Shown here: piece after piece, positions 1 through 10,531 of the stretch
Numbering within the stretch: position 1 is the first letter of the stretch
Layout: every line of letters begins with the position of its first letter
Origin: Mycolicibacterium canariasense
GTDB lineage: Bacteria; Actinomycetota; Actinomycetes; Mycobacteriales; Mycobacteriaceae
Reading direction: 5' to 3'
Assembly (NCBI RefSeq): GCF_002101555.1
Contig: NZ_LQOL01000047.1
Location: forward strand, 1-64,000
Length of the DNA stretch: 64,000 bases
Program-made: the position numbers and the translations under genes
The notes under the pieces: model-generated
The model's input: only the letters and a program-made list of their open reading frames with translations
What the model was told of the DNA's origin: nothing
Database searches by the model: none

Positions 1-101
1 CCACCACCGTGTCTCCCCCGCCCACCACCCAGGCACCGACCGTCACGGCCCTGCCTCCCTCACCGCCGGAGCCGGGCACCACCTGCCGGACGGCGTCATG
101 A
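1..101 (+). CDS. pstP: PP2C-family Ser/Thr phosphatase PstP, C-terminal end (partial)
   Basis: Only the last 32 codons are in the window. They are rich in Pro and Thr and end in CRTAS, which fits the extracytoplasmic tail of mycobacterial PstP, the phosphatase that opposes PknA and PknB. The frame enters at base 3 and its TGA (99-101) overlaps the rodA ATG by four bases, so it is the upstream gene of the same operon. The catalytic domain lies outside the window. The identification rests on position and tail composition. Confidence 0.75.
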   Translation, partial: TTVSPPPTTQAPTVTALPPSPPEPGTTCRTAS

Positions 102-1507
102 CCACCGCCCCCCAGTCGCCCGTCGCCGTCACACCGCCGCTGCCCAACCGGCGCAATGCCGAACTGGGGTTGCTGGGCTTCGCCGCCGCCATCACCACCG
201 TGGCCCTGCTGATCGTCGAGGCCAACCAGGAACAGGGCCTGAGCTGGGACCTGCTGCAGTACACCGTGGCCTACCTGGCGCTGTTCGCAGGCGCGCACCT
301 GGCGATCCGGCGATTCGCGCCCTACGCCGATCCGTTGCTGCTGCCGGTGGTCGCCCTGCTGAATGGCTTGGGGCTGGTCATGATTCACCGCCTGGACCTG
401 GCCGCGGCACCGCTGAACCCGGACAGCCCGACCGCCAACCAGCAGATGTTGTGGACGCTGGTCGGCGTGATCGCGTTCTCGGCGATCGTGATCGCCGTGC
501 CCGACCACCGGGTGCTGGCCCGCTACGGATACCTCTGCGGCCTCACCGGCCTTGTGCTGCTTGTCATTCCGGCCCTGCTGCCGGCGAGGTTTTCCGAACA
601 GAACGGCGCCAAGATCTGGATCCAGTTCCCCGGCTTCTCCATCCAGCCCGCGGAATTCTCCAAGATCCTGCTGCTGGTCTTTTTCTCCGCCGTGCTGGTG
701 GACAAGCGCGAGCTGTTCATCAGCGCCGGAAAGCACGTTCTGGGAATGGATCTGCCGCGCCCGCGCGACCTGGCCCCGCTGCTGGTGGCCTGGATCGCCT
801 CGGTCGGGGTGATGGTGTTCGAGAAGGACCTGGGCACCTCGCTGCTGCTGTACACCTCGTTTCTGGTGCTGGTCTACGTGGCCACCGGCCGGCTGTCCTG
901 GGTGTTCATCGGTCTCGGCCTGTTCGCGGTGGGAAGCGTTGTGGCATACCACCTTTTCGGGCATGTCCGGGTCCGGGTGCAGAACTGGATCGACCCGTTC
1001 GCCGATCCGGACGGCGCCGGCTTCCAGATGGTGCAGTCCCTGTTCAGTTTCGCCACCGGCGGCATCTTCGGCACCGGGCTGGGTAACGGTCAGCCCGGCA
1101 CCGTGCCCGCCGCCTCAACGGATTTCATCATCGCTGCCGTCGGTGAAGAACTCGGCTTGGTCGGGCTGGCCGGCGTGCTGATGCTCTACACGATCGTCGT
1201 GATCCGCGGGTTGCGCACCGCGATCGCCGTGCGCGACAGCTTCGGCAAGCTACTGGCCGCCGGGCTGGCCTCCACGCTGGGCATCCAGCTGTTCATCGTG
1301 GTCGGCGGGGTGACCAAGCTGATCCCACTGACCGGACTGACCACGCCGTGGATGTCTTACGGCGGTTCGTCGTTGGTGGCCAACTACATCCTGCTGGCCA
1401 TCCTGGTGCGCATCTCGCACGCGGCGCGCCGGCCCATCACCTCCACCCGCGGACCCAATCCGAGCCCGATCGCATCGGCCAGCACCGAGGTGATCTCCAA
1501 GACATGA
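98..1507 (+). CDS. rodA: RodA, SEDS-family peptidoglycan glycosyltransferase
   Basis: A 469-residue integral membrane protein with about ten hydrophobic segments. The SEDS-family C-terminal signature is present as LIPLTGLTTPWMSYGGSS, with GGSS near residues 422-425. SEDS proteins polymerise lipid II into glycan strands together with a class B penicillin-binding protein. The next gene, pbpA, overlaps by four bases and is the natural partner. The ATG overlaps the pstP stop, so translation is probably coupled. The length and order match the mycobacterial pstP-rodA-pbpA-pknA-pknB operon. Confidence 0.96.
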   Translation: MTTAPQSPVAVTPPLPNRRNAELGLLGFAAAITTVALLIVEANQEQGLSWDLLQYTVAYLALFAGAHLAIRRFAPYADPLLLPVVALLNGLGLVMIHRLDLAAAPLNPDSPTANQQMLWTLVGVIAFSAIVIAVPDHRVLARYGYLCGLTGLVLLVIPALLPARFSEQNGAKIWIQFPGFSIQPAEFSKILLLVFFSAVLVDKRELFISAGKHVLGMDLPRPRDLAPLLVAWIASVGVMVFEKDLGTSLLLYTSFLVLVYVATGRLSWVFIGLGLFAVGSVVAYHLFGHVRVRVQNWIDPFADPDGAGFQMVQSLFSFATGGIFGTGLGNGQPGTVPAASTDFIIAAVGEELGLVGLAGVLMLYTIVVIRGLRTAIAVRDSFGKLLAAGLASTLGIQLFIVVGGVTKLIPLTGLTTPWMSYGGSSLVANYILLAILVRISHAARRPITSTRGPNPSPIASASTEVISKT

Positions 1508-2979
1508 ACACCGCACTGCGCCGCCTGTCCGTCACCATCATGGTGCTGGTCGTGATGTTGCTCGCCAATGCCACCTTCACCCAGGTGTTCGCCGCCGACG
1601 GGTACCGCGCCGATCCCCGCAACCAGCGGGTGCTGCTCGACGAGTACTCGCGCCAGCGCGGGCAGATCTCCGCCGGCGGCCAACTGCTGGCCTACTCGGT
1701 CTCCACCAACGGTCGCTTCCGGTTCCTGCGGGTCTACCCCAACCCACTGACCTACGCCCCGGTCACCGGCTTCTACTCGCTGCAGTACTCCAGCACCGGC
1801 CTGGAGCGCGCCGAGGACGCCATCCTCAACGGCTCCGACGAGCGGCTGTTCGGACGGCGGCTGGCCGACTTCTTCACCGGCCGCGACCCACGCGGCGGCA
1901 ACGTCTCGACCACCATCAATCCCCAGGTGCAGCAAGCCGCCTGGGACGCCATGGAGCGTGGCTGCGACGGCGCCTGCAAGGGCGCCGTGGTGGCGTTGGA
2001 GCCGTCCAGCGGCAAGATCCTGGCCATGGTGTCCGCCCCGTCGTACGACCCGAACGAGTTGGCCAGCCATGACGGCAGCGAGCAATCCGCGGCCTGGCAG
2101 AAGCTGCGCGACAACCCCGACAACCCGCTGGTGAACCGGGCCATCTCGGAGACCTACCCGCCCGGGTCGACGTTCAAGGTGATCACCACCGCGGCCGCGC
2201 TGCAGGCCGGCACCACCCCGGACACCCCGCTGACGGCGGCCCCCCGCATCCCGCTGCCCAACAGCACCGCGACCCTGGAGAACTACGGCGGGTCCACCTG
2301 CGGCAGCGGTCCCACCGCGACGCTGCGTGAGGCGTTCGCGCGGTCCTGCAACACCGCCTTCGTCCAGCTGGGCATCGACACCGGCGCCGACCGGCTGCGG
2401 GCGGCCGCCCGCGCGTTCGGCTTGGATGACGCACCGGTCCAGATCCCGCTGCAGGTGGCCGATTCCACCGTCGGCCCGATCGACGACGCCGCCGCACTGG
2501 GCATGTCGAGCATCGGACAGAAGGATGTCGCGATGACACCCTTGCAGAACGCGATGGTGGCGGCCACCATCGCCAACGACGGCGTCACCATGGCGCCCTA
2601 CCTCGTCGATGGCCTCAAGGGCCCTGACCTCTCGAATATCGCCACCACAGCCCCGCAGGAGCTCAGGCGGGCAGTGTCGCCGCAGGTCGCGGCTACACTT
2701 ACTGATCTGATGGTGGGCGCCGAGCAGGTGACACAGCAGAAGGGAGCCATCGCCGGCGTGCAGATCGCATCGAAGACGGGCACCGCCGAACACGGGACGG
2801 ATCCCCGCAACACCCCACCCCATGCCTGGTATATCGCCTTCGCCCCGGCACAGGCCCCCAAAGTGGCCGTCGCCGTACTCGTGGAGAATGGTGGGGACCG
2901 ATTGTCCGCCACCGGCGGCGCGGTGGCCGCCCCGATCGGGCGAGCGACCATCGCCGCTGCCCTGCGGGAGGCATCATGA
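1504..2979 (+). CDS. pbpA: Penicillin-binding protein PbpA, class B transpeptidase
   Basis: A 491-residue protein with an N-terminal membrane anchor (about residues 9-28) and a penicillin-binding transpeptidase domain. The three active-site motifs are visible: STFK at 222-225 (nucleophile Ser222), SCN at 281-283 and KTG at 424-426. It cross-links peptidoglycan at the outer face of the membrane and is needed for septation in studied mycobacteria. The ATG at 1504 overlaps the rodA stop in the ATGA pattern used along this operon. Longer upstream starts would run far into rodA and are not needed. Confidence 0.96.
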   Translation: MNTALRRLSVTIMVLVVMLLANATFTQVFAADGYRADPRNQRVLLDEYSRQRGQISAGGQLLAYSVSTNGRFRFLRVYPNPLTYAPVTGFYSLQYSSTGLERAEDAILNGSDERLFGRRLADFFTGRDPRGGNVSTTINPQVQQAAWDAMERGCDGACKGAVVALEPSSGKILAMVSAPSYDPNELASHDGSEQSAAWQKLRDNPDNPLVNRAISETYPPGSTFKVITTAAALQAGTTPDTPLTAAPRIPLPNSTATLENYGGSTCGSGPTATLREAFARSCNTAFVQLGIDTGADRLRAAARAFGLDDAPVQIPLQVADSTVGPIDDAAALGMSSIGQKDVAMTPLQNAMVAATIANDGVTMAPYLVDGLKGPDLSNIATTAPQELRRAVSPQVAATLTDLMVGAEQVTQQKGAIAGVQIASKTGTAEHGTDPRNTPPHAWYIAFAPAQAPKVAVAVLVENGGDRLSATGGAVAAPIGRATIAAALREAS

Positions 2980-4166
2980 CGGCCCGGGTGGGTGTGACGC
3001 TGTCCGGACGCTACCGGCTGCAGCGTCTGATCGCGACCGGCGGTATGGGCCAGGTGTGGGAAGGCCTGGACACCAGGCTCGGCCGCCAGGTGGCCATCAA
3101 GGTGCTCAAGGCCGAGTTCTCCACCGACGCCGAGTTCGTCGACCGGTTCCGCGGCGAGGCCCGCACCGTCGCCATGCTCAACCACCCCGGCATCGCCAGC
3201 GTCTACGACTACGGCGAGACCGAGTTGGAGGCCGGTGAGGGCCGCACCGCGTACCTGGTGATGGAGCTCGTCAACGGTGAGCCGCTGAACTCCGTCATCA
3301 AGCGCACCGGGCGGCTGTCGCTGCGCCACGCGCTGGACATGCTCGAGCAGACCGGCCGCGCCCTGCAGGTCGCGCACACCGCGGGGCTGGTGCACCGCGA
3401 CGTGAAACCGGGCAACATCCTGATCACGCCGACCGGTCAGGTGAAACTGACCGACTTCGGTATCGCCAAGGCCGTCGACGCCGCACCGGTCACCCAGACC
3501 GGCATGGTGATGGGCACCGCGCAGTACATCGCGCCGGAGCAGGCACTCGGCCGCGACGCCACCGCCGCCAGCGACGTGTACTCCCTCGGTGTCGTTGGCT
3601 ACGAATCACTTTCGGGCAAGCGGCCGTTCACCGGCGACGGCGCCCTGACGGTCGCCATGAAGCACATCAAGGAGCAGCCCGCCCCGCTGCCTGCCGACCT
3701 GCCGCCCAATGTGCGCGAGCTCATCGAGATCACCCTGGCCAAGGAACCCAACCACCGGTACCGCTCGGGCGGCCCGTTCGCCGACGCCGTTGCGGCCGTG
3801 CGTGCCGGGCGCCGTCCGCCCCGGCCCAACCACGCGCCCACCATCGGTCGTGCCACACCGGCGGCCATCCCGTCGACCACGCAGGCCCGGGCCGCTGCCG
3901 CCGACTACCGGCCGCCGGTCACCGCCGCACGGCCCCGCCCGGCCACCGGCAGCCACCGCACGCCCCCGCCGCGGCGCACCTTCTCGCCCGGTCAGCGGGC
4001 CCTGCTGTGGGCCGCCGGCGTACTCGGCGCGCTGGCCATCATCATCGCCGTGCTGATCGTGCTGAACGCTCAGGACAAGAAGGACCGCCCGGTGCAGCAG
4101 CAGACCTCGACCAGCACCACCGTCATCGGCGTGCCGCCGGCCTCGCCGCCCAGTGGGTCCCCGTGA
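2976..4166 (+). CDS. pknA: Serine/threonine protein kinase PknA
   Basis: A 396-residue transmembrane kinase. The N-terminal Hanks-type domain has the VAIK lysine at 42, HRDVKPGN with catalytic Asp142, DFG at 160-162 and a TQTGMVMGT activation loop. A Pro/Arg-rich linker (about 275-335) leads to one transmembrane helix and a short outside tail without PASTA repeats. PknA with PknB controls growth, shape and division by phosphorylating envelope proteins. It overlaps pbpA and pknB by four bases on each side. Confidence 0.96.
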   Translation: MTARVGVTLSGRYRLQRLIATGGMGQVWEGLDTRLGRQVAIKVLKAEFSTDAEFVDRFRGEARTVAMLNHPGIASVYDYGETELEAGEGRTAYLVMELVNGEPLNSVIKRTGRLSLRHALDMLEQTGRALQVAHTAGLVHRDVKPGNILITPTGQVKLTDFGIAKAVDAAPVTQTGMVMGTAQYIAPEQALGRDATAASDVYSLGVVGYESLSGKRPFTGDGALTVAMKHIKEQPAPLPADLPPNVRELIEITLAKEPNHRYRSGGPFADAVAAVRAGRRPPRPNHAPTIGRATPAAIPSTTQARAAAADYRPPVTAARPRPATGSHRTPPPRRTFSPGQRALLWAAGVLGALAIIIAVLIVLNAQDKKDRPVQQQTSTSTTVIGVPPASPPSGSP

Positions 4167-6037
4167 CCACGCCCCAACACCTCTCGGACCGCTACGAGCT
4201 GGGTGAGATCCTCGGCTTCGGTGGGATGTCGGAGGTTCACATCGCGCGTGATATGCGCCTGCACCGCGATGTCGCGGTCAAGGTGCTGCGCGCGGACTTG
4301 GCCCGCGATCCCAGCTTCTATCTCCGGTTCCGCCGGGAGGCGCAGAACGCCGCCGCGCTGAATCACCCGGCGATCGTGGCCGTCTACGACACCGGGGAGG
4401 CCGAGACGCCCAACGGGCCGCTGCCCTACATCGTCATGGAGTACGTCGACGGCGTCACGCTGCGCGACATCGTGCACACCGAAGGTCCGATGGAGCCCAA
4501 GCGCGCCATCGAGATCATCGCCGACGCCTGCCAGGCCCTGAACTTCAGCCACCAGCACGGCATCATCCATCGCGACGTCAAACCCGCGAACATCATGATC
4601 AGCAACAGCGGCGCGGTGAAGGTGATGGATTTCGGCATCGCCCGCGCCCTGGCCGACACCGGCAACAGCGTCACCCAAACGGCCGCGGTGATCGGCACGG
4701 CACAGTACCTGTCCCCCGAACAGGCCCGCGGTGAGCCGGTGGACGCCCGCTCCGACGTGTACTCGCTGGGCTGCGTTCTGTACGAAATCCTCACCGGCGA
4801 GCCACCTTTCGTCGGTGACTCCCCGGTGGCCGTGGCCTATCAGCATGTCCGCGAGGACGCCGACCCACCGTCCAAGCGGCACGCCGGTATCTCCCCGGAA
4901 CTCGATGCGGTGGTGCTCAAGGCACTGACCAAGAACCCGGAGAACCGGTATCAGAGCGCGGCCGAGATGCGCGCCGACCTGATCCGCGTACACAGCGGCG
5001 AGTCGCCCGAGGCCCCCAAGGTGCTCACCGACGCCGAACGCACCCACATCCTGAGCGCCAGCCAGCCGCACGCGCGGGCCCTGCCGACCGAACACATCCC
5101 GACCACCGGCAGCTACACGCCGCCCGGCAGCGGCGGGTCGGTGGGCCGCTGGCTCATCGCGGTGGCGGTGCTCGCGGTGCTGACCGTGGTGGTCACCATC
5201 GCGATCAACGCCATCGGCGGCAAGCCCCGCGATGTGCAGGTGCCCGACGTGTCCGGGCAGGCCTCGGCCGACGCCATCGCCGCGCTGCAGAACCGTGGAT
5301 TCAAGACCAACATCGCGCGCAACCCGGACTCGAAGGTGCCGCCGGACCACGTCATCGGTACCGATCCGAACGCCAATGCTTCGGTGAGCGCCGGGGACGA
5401 GATCACCATCAACGTTTCCACCGGCCCCGAGCAGCGCGAGGTGCCCGACGTGTCGGGCCTGAGCTACGCCGACGCGGTCCGCAAGCTGACCTCCGCCGGT
5501 TTCGGCAAGTTCAAGCAGGCGCCGTCGTCCTCGGCGCCGGAGCTCAAGGACCGGGTGGTCAGCACCGTGCCGCCGGCCAATTCGACGTCGGCGATCACCA
5601 ACGAGATCACCGTCGTGGTGGGCACCGGGCCGCAGACCAAGGCGGTCCCGGATGTCACCAGCCAGCCCGAGCAGGGCGCGCGGAACAACCTGCAGATCCT
5701 CGGCTTCACCGCCGTGCTGACGGCCCCGGTCTCCAGCCCACGCCCGGCGGGGGAGGTGGTGGCCACCGATCCGGTCGCCGGCACCGTGGTGCCGCTGGAC
5801 GCGCCGATCACGCTGAAGGTGTCACTGGGCAATCAGTTCGTGATGCCGAACCTGGTGGGGCAGTTCTGGGTGGACGCCGAGCCGAACCTGCGGGCGCTGG
5901 GCTGGACCGGTGTGCTGATCAAGGGCGCCAACGTGGACAACAGCGGGCTGCGGTCCAACGCGGTGGTGACGCAGAGCCCGTCGCCGGGCAGCGGCGTGGG
6001 CTACGGCGACTCGATCACGCTCAGCTTCGCCTCCTAG
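4163..6037 (+). CDS. pknB: Serine/threonine protein kinase PknB with PASTA repeats
   Basis: A 624-residue transmembrane kinase. Key residues are Lys40, catalytic Asp138 in [11 protein letters not shown] at 156-158 and the activation-loop threonines Thr171 and Thr173. A single transmembrane helix (about 332-352) is followed by four PASTA domains that bind muropeptide or lipid II outside the cell. The GTG at 4163 overlaps the pknA TGA and gives the family's usual N-terminus. Known mycobacterial substrates include CwlM and the MurJ pseudokinase region, both encoded in this window. Its stop overlaps the convergent trpG stop. Confidence 0.97.
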   Translation: MTTPQHLSDRYELGEILGFGGMSEVHIARDMRLHRDVAVKVLRADLARDPSFYLRFRREAQNAAALNHPAIVAVYDTGEAETPNGPLPYIVMEYVDGVTLRDIVHTEGPMEPKRAIEIIADACQALNFSHQHGIIHRDVKPANIMISNSGAVKVMDFGIARALADTGNSVTQTAAVIGTAQYLSPEQARGEPVDARSDVYSLGCVLYEILTGEPPFVGDSPVAVAYQHVREDADPPSKRHAGISPELDAVVLKALTKNPENRYQSAAEMRADLIRVHSGESPEAPKVLTDAERTHILSASQPHARALPTEHIPTTGSYTPPGSGGSVGRWLIAVAVLAVLTVVVTIAINAIGGKPRDVQVPDVSGQASADAIAALQNRGFKTNIARNPDSKVPPDHVIGTDPNANASVSAGDEITINVSTGPEQREVPDVSGLSYADAVRKLTSAGFGKFKQAPSSSAPELKDRVVSTVPPANSTSAITNEITVVVGTGPQTKAVPDVTSQPEQGARNNLQILGFTAVLTAPVSSPRPAGEVVATDPVAGTVVPLDAPITLKVSLGNQFVMPNLVGQFWVDAEPNLRALGWTGVLIKGANVDNSGLRSNAVVTQSPSPGSGVGYGDSITLSFAS

Positions 6038-6693
6038 GAGGCGGTCGTAGCGGCCTGGACGGTATCGGCGACTTCCTGCTCGAGGCGGCGGACCAAAGCC
6101 TCGTCGGGGGCCTGACCGCAGAAGCCCAGCCAGTTGGCCAGCATCCGGTGCCCGCCCTCGGTGAGGATGGACTCCGGGTGGAACTGCACGCCGTGGATGG
6201 GCAGCTCGGTGTGCCGGACGGCCATGATCACCCCGGAGTCGGTGTGCCCGATGGCCTCCAGGACGTCCGGTTTGGTCTCCGGCAGGATGGTCAGCGAGTG
6301 GTACCTGGTGGCGGTGAAAGGATCCGGAAGCCCTTGCAGCACACCGACATCGGAGTGGTGCACCAGGCTGGTCTTGCCGTGCAACAGTTCCGGCGCGCGG
6401 TCCACGGTGCCGCCGAAGGCCACGCCGATGGCCTGGTGTCCCAGACACACGCCGAGCAGCGGGGTGCCGGTTTCGGCGGCGGCGTGCACCAGCGGGATGG
6501 ACGCGCCGGCGCGTTCCGGGGTGCCGGGCCCGGGGGAGAGCAGGATGCCGTCGAACTGCTCGGCAATGGTCCGCGGATCGCCGAGGCGCTCGTCGTCGTT
6601 GCGCCAGACGTGCGCGTGCACGCCGAGCTGACCCAGGTACTGGACCAGGTTGAACACGAAGCTGTCGTAGTTGTCGACGACCAGAACCTGCAT
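6034..6693 (-). CDS. trpG: Anthranilate/aminodeoxychorismate synthase glutamine amidotransferase subunit
   Basis: A 219-residue class I glutamine amidotransferase. The N-terminus MQVLVVDNYDSF, the nucleophile loop GVCLGHQAIG and the His-Glu pair in VQFHPESI complete the catalytic triad. It supplies ammonia from glutamine to a chorismate-using partner, for tryptophan or folate synthesis. No partner gene is nearby, so the window does not say whether it serves TrpE, PabB or both. It is convergent with pknB, with a four-base overlap of the stop codons. Confidence 0.9.
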   Translation of the reverse strand: MQVLVVDNYDSFVFNLVQYLGQLGVHAHVWRNDDERLGDPRTIAEQFDGILLSPGPGTPERAGASIPLVHAAAETGTPLLGVCLGHQAIGVAFGGTVDRAPELLHGKTSLVHHSDVGVLQGLPDPFTATRYHSLTILPETKPDVLEAIGHTDSGVIMAVRHTELPIHGVQFHPESILTEGGHRMLANWLGFCGQAPDEALVRRLEQEVADTVQAATTAS

Positions 6694-6723
6694 GTCACCA
6701 GGCTACTGCGACCGACAAAGTGG

Positions 6724-7512
6724 TTAATACCCGAGCGGCCCGGCGGGCTTGGCGTACTTCATCCGGATCGGCGCGGTGTACCCGGCCAGCTCCACCGACG
6801 GCTGCGGCACCTCGCTGTAGCCCAGCCCGAACCGCACGACGTACTGCTTGTACAGGGTCACCAGCGGCGCGGCGGCCAGCGCGGCCTGCATGGCGGGCAC
6901 GTCACCGATCGCGGTGACGACGTACGGCGGGCTGTAGGTGCGCCCACCGAGCAGCAGGGTGTTACCGACACAGCGCGGCACCGAGGTGCCGACGATCCGC
7001 TGATCCTGGACCTGGATGCCGTCGGCGCCGGCGCTCCACAGCGCGTTGAGCACGGCGACGATGTCCTGCTGGTGCACCACCAGGTCGTCGGGTGCCGCGT
7101 CGCGGGGGAAGCGGCCCTCCGCGTCGCGTTGGGCGTCGTTGAGGGTGATCACCAGCCCGGGCCCGCGTTCGGGGTTCAGCCCGGCCTGTTCGGCCAGCCG
7201 ATCGGAGCGCGCGGTGATGGCCCGCAGGGCGGCGTCGGCGCCGGGGGAGCCGCCGTGATGGTTGTCGATGGCCGAGACCAGCTGGTCCCGCTGCGCGGTG
7301 AGCCGGTCCACCCCGATCTGCGCCTCGCGCACCAGATCCACCAGCCGCGGCGCGTCACTGCGCCGGATCTCGCCGCCGCCCGAGACGCCGTGCGTCGCCG
7401 CCAGCAGCAGACCGGCCAGCAGACACACCACCGGCACGCCGAATCGCCAGGCCGAGCGCGGTCTCCCAGAATTCTCGGCGGGGGCGGACGCTGCGTTAGG
7501 CTCTGTGTTCAA
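6724..7512 (-). CDS. DUF881 membrane-anchored protein (Rv0012 type)
   Basis: A 262-residue protein with one N-terminal membrane helix (about residues 22-40, VPVVCLLAGLLLAATHG) and an outside domain with the DUF881 pattern (GPGLVITLNDAQRD, DDLVVHQQDIVAVLNALWSA, CVGNTLLLGGRTYSPPY). The TTG at 7512 is chosen because it gives the length of the M. tuberculosis relative, and a GGATGGGA stretch lies about 8 bases upstream. Longer readings run into crgA on the other strand. Its position beside crgA and pknB suggests a role in division or the envelope, but the function is unknown. Confidence 0.85.
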   Translation of the reverse strand: MNTEPNAASAPAENSGRPRSAWRFGVPVVCLLAGLLLAATHGVSGGGEIRRSDAPRLVDLVREAQIGVDRLTAQRDQLVSAIDNHHGGSPGADAALRAITARSDRLAEQAGLNPERGPGLVITLNDAQRDAEGRFPRDAAPDDLVVHQQDIVAVLNALWSAGADGIQVQDQRIVGTSVPRCVGNTLLLGGRTYSPPYVVTAIGDVPAMQAALAAAPLVTLYKQYVVRFGLGYSEVPQPSVELAGYTAPIRMKYAKPAGPLGY

Positions 7513-7560
7513 TAACGGCGTCCCATCCGGCCACGTGTTCCATCGTCTCCAAAGGTAACC

Positions 7561-7842
7561 ATGCCCAAGTCCAAAGTTCGCAAGAAGAACGACTTCACCA
7601 TCAACCCGGTGAGCCGGACCCCGGTCAAGGTGAAGGCCGGGCCGTCGAGCGTGTGGTTCGTGGTGCTGTTCGTGGGTCTGATGCTCATCGGGCTGCTGTG
7701 GCTGCTCGTGTTCCAGCTGGGAGCCACCGGCCTGAACGCTCCCACGTGGCTGAATTGGATGGCCGACCTCGGCCCGTGGAACTACGCGATCGCCTTTGCT
7801 TTCATGATCACAGGGTTGTTGCTGACCATGCGGTGGCGCTGA
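7561..7842 (+). CDS. crgA: Cell division protein CrgA
   Basis: A 93-residue membrane protein, the normal size for the family. A basic N-terminus ([11 protein letters not shown]) and a [12 protein letters not shown] stretch precede two transmembrane helices (about 29-51 and 66-88). In mycobacteria CrgA joins the divisome and helps recruit FtsI and CwsA to the septum. cwsA lies three genes downstream. It is divergent from the DUF881 gene with a 48-base gap. Confidence 0.96.
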   Translation: MPKSKVRKKNDFTINPVSRTPVKVKAGPSSVWFVVLFVGLMLIGLLWLLVFQLGATGLNAPTWLNWMADLGPWNYAIAFAFMITGLLLTMRWR

Positions 7843-7997
7843 GGCGGCACCCCGCCGGAATGAATTCATTTTGGCTTCGAACTGTTACCCGGCTCGCTAC
7901 CGCGGCGTCACCCAATCACAACGTTGTGATTCATCCCCATTGGGGATAGCGCCTGTGGATAACTTCAAACCGCACGGTAAGACCGGGTATTGACGCC

Positions 7998-8414
7998 ATG
8001 CAGCAAACAATGTGGGGGCCTAAGCCCGCGGGCATTCTCGGCATAGGGTTCGCCGGCGTCGTGATGGCCATCGCCGTTGTGACTGTGGTCACAGACGGTC
8101 CCGGACGTGTTCTGGGTGGCGTTGCCGCGATGGGTTTGCTGGTGTTTGCAACTTTGTCGTGGGTCGCGCGGCCGAAGCTGGCAATCTCCGGTGAAGGTCT
8201 GCTGATACGCGGCTGGTGGCGCACCCGGGTGTTGCGCCGCGACGATATCGCCACCATCCGGATCACCGAATTCCGCAGGCTGGCCCGCAAGGTGCGGCTG
8301 CTCGAGGTCGACACCGCCGACGATCGGCTCTACGTGTTCACCCGCTGGGATCTGGGCACCAGCCCGCTGGACGTGCTCGACGCACTCACCCAAGCGGGGT
8401 ATGCGGGCCGCTGA
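7998..8414 (+). CDS. PH-domain membrane protein (Rv0010c type)
   Basis: A 138-residue protein with two adjacent membrane helices (about 12-32 and 37-54) followed by a cytoplasmic bacterial PH-like domain (LAISGEGLLIRGWWRTRVLRRDDIATIRI and following). The matching gene sits between crgA and ppiA in other mycobacteria. Its role is unknown, though the bacterial PH fold often mediates protein or membrane contacts. It ends just before an imperfect hairpin shared with the convergent ppiA gene. Confidence 0.8.
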   Translation: MQQTMWGPKPAGILGIGFAGVVMAIAVVTVVTDGPGRVLGGVAAMGLLVFATLSWVARPKLAISGEGLLIRGWWRTRVLRRDDIATIRITEFRRLARKVRLLEVDTADDRLYVFTRWDLGTSPLDVLDALTQAGYAGR

Positions 8415-8433
8415 CCCCTGCCCTCAACGCAAA

Positions 8434-8482
8434 TGTGCGGTTCCATACGCGACGCGCGGGGCGAGGCGTACGGAACCGCACA
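8434..8482. terminator. 17-bp inverted repeat between convergent genes
   Basis: Arms 8434-8450 (TGTGCGGTTCCATACGC) and 8466-8482 are complementary at 16 of 17 positions, with a 15-base GC-rich loop. The element fills the gap between the stops of the PH-domain gene and ppiA. It could end transcription from both sides, although no U tract follows. Confidence 0.6.
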
Positions 8483-8492
8483 AATGGGGGAT

Positions 8493-9020
<528 letters not shown>

Positions 9021-9151
9021 GGATTGCAGTCTGCCACCCGGGCATCCGGGCCCCTTCCGAGGCCCCTCCCGCAGCGCACCCGTACCGCGTCGGCAGGGTT
9101 TGATGGCAGGCTGGGAAGGCGTTTTCCCGCCCGCCTGCGAAAGAGGTGCCC

Positions 9152-9478
9152 ATGAGTTCCAACACGGATGTCCGGCTGACGTCGGGACAACGGCTCGCGC
9201 GTGGTCTGAAGTACTCCGTGGTGGGCCCGGCAGACCTCACCCGCGGCGCCCTGGGCGTGGGTTTGAGCTCCGCGCTGTCGTCGGCGTCCTGGCTGGGGAG
9301 CCGGCTGCGCAAGGAAGACGTCGTGCCCGAGCCGCGCCGGCGCAAGCCGCTGCTGTGGATCGTGATCGGTGCCGTGGTGCTCGTCGGTGGGGGCGCGGCG
9401 TTCGCCATCGTGCGCCGCTCGACCCGCCCCGAGCCGTCCGCGCTGCCGCCCAGCGTCGAGGTCGCGCCCAAGCCGTAG
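9152..9478 (+). CDS. cwsA: Cell wall synthesis protein CwsA
   Basis: A 108-residue protein with one membrane helix near the C-terminus (about 70-91, LLWIVIGAVVLVGGGAAFAIV), preceded by LTSGQRLARGLKYSVVGPADLTRG. This is the layout of CwsA, which interacts with CrgA and Wag31 in division and polar growth. The ATG at 9152 follows an AGAGG ribosome site by about 5 bases. A GTG two codons earlier would overlap that site. The family member in M. tuberculosis is somewhat longer. Confidence 0.85.
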   Translation: MSSNTDVRLTSGQRLARGLKYSVVGPADLTRGALGVGLSSALSSASWLGSRLRKEDVVPEPRRRKPLLWIVIGAVVLVGGGAAFAIVRRSTRPEPSALPPSVEVAPKP

Positions 9479-9482
9479 CGCG

Positions 9483-10100
9483 TCAGCCCAGCGGGCTGCT
9501 CGGCAGTCCGGTGACGGGCAACCCCGACGGCAACCCGGCAGTGGGCAACCCGGTGCCGGGCAGCGCGGGGATGTTCAGTCCGGCCGTGTTGGTCGCGCCG
9601 GTCAGCGCCTGCAACGGATCGGTCGCCGCGCCGGTGACACTTTGCATCGGGTTGATGGCCGATGCCGCTCCCGTGAGCGCTCCTGGCAAGTGCCCGTTGG
9701 CAAGTGAGTTGATCCACGACGGGCACTGGTTCTGGATGACGAGGTTGGTGACCCCTCCGGCCACCGCGCCGCCCAGACCGTTGCCGTTGGCGCTGTAGGA
9801 GTTCTTGGCGAAGTTGCTGCCGGCCTGGGCGATCAGTGGGCAGAACATTTCGCCCAGCTCCGCGATCATCGAGCTGATGGTCCCGTTGTTGCCCACCCCG
9901 ACGTCGTTGAGAACGGTGTTGACCGGGTCGGCCGCGGCCTTGGGCATGGACCACCACATCGCGGCGATCATGATGGCCACCGCCACGAGCACCGGCCGCA
10001 GCACCGTGGCGAGCACATCGCCGATGCGTACCACCGCGCGGCCGAGCTTCCGCCGGGACGCCCAGTCCGGCATGGTCTGGTGGTACAGCGCAATCGTCAT
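9483..10100 (-). CDS. Secreted Gly/Pro-rich protein of unknown function
   Basis: A 205-residue protein with a basic N-terminus and a long hydrophobic segment (about 28-50) ending in an AXA-like site (PKAAADP), which suggests export. The mature part has a Cys pair (about 85 and 125) that could form a disulfide. It ends in an imperfect GLP/LPxxGLP repeat. The ATG at 10100 follows an AAGGGGA ribosome site. It lies next to the island's left attachment site. I do not recognise a characterised family; many mycobacterial secreted proteins look like this. Confidence 0.7.
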   Translation of the reverse strand: MTIALYHQTMPDWASRRKLGRAVVRIGDVLATVLRPVLVAVAIMIAAMWWSMPKAAADPVNTVLNDVGVGNNGTISSMIAELGEMFCPLIAQAGSNFAKNSYSANGNGLGGAVAGGVTNLVIQNQCPSWINSLANGHLPGALTGAASAINPMQSVTGAATDPLQALTGATNTAGLNIPALPGTGLPTAGLPSGLPVTGLPSSPLG

Positions 10101-10371
10101 GTCGTTCCCCTTGTTCCCCGACGGCATCGTCCGCGTCGCGCGGCAATGTCACTTTGGTAACGGTGGGCTACAAAGGTCACGTTTTTAACACGGGATGGTC
10201 ACCGTTCGAACCCTATGCGTTTCGCTGCACCGCGCTGTGGCGGTTTGGTGAGAGCATGGCCGGTTTACTAAACGCCCACTAAGAGATTGGGCGGTTACCT
10301 TAACGAAAATTGGGCGCGCGCAACCGAATCCGCGAAGAGGTGATTCCGGCGCGCGCCGAGAGAAGAAAATG

Positions 10372-10420
10372 CTTGTGGAGCCTAGGAGATTCGAACTCCT
10401 GACATCTGCCTTGCAAAGGC
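10372..10420 (-). repeat. attL: displaced 3' half of tRNA-Ala
   Basis: Identical over 49 bases to 13893-13941. It covers the anticodon arm through the 3' end of tRNA-Ala(TGC). Beyond 10420 the match stops at once, so the 5' half of the tRNA is missing and this copy cannot be a working tRNA. It marks the far end of the integrated element. Confidence 0.92.
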
Positions 10421-10531
10421 GAATCACCCTGCAGTTCATGTGCTTTCATGACGTTCGAAGTGCGAAAACACACAACTGTGGTTAACAGTAGTTATCTGTA
10501 ACTGTGGTCAGATTGTGGTCCGCCGCCTGGC

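Noticed and set aside
10372..10440. A second tRNA-Ala gene
   Set aside because: Only the 3' half of the tRNA is present; no acceptor 5' strand or D arm follows 10420. It is the displaced attachment repeat.
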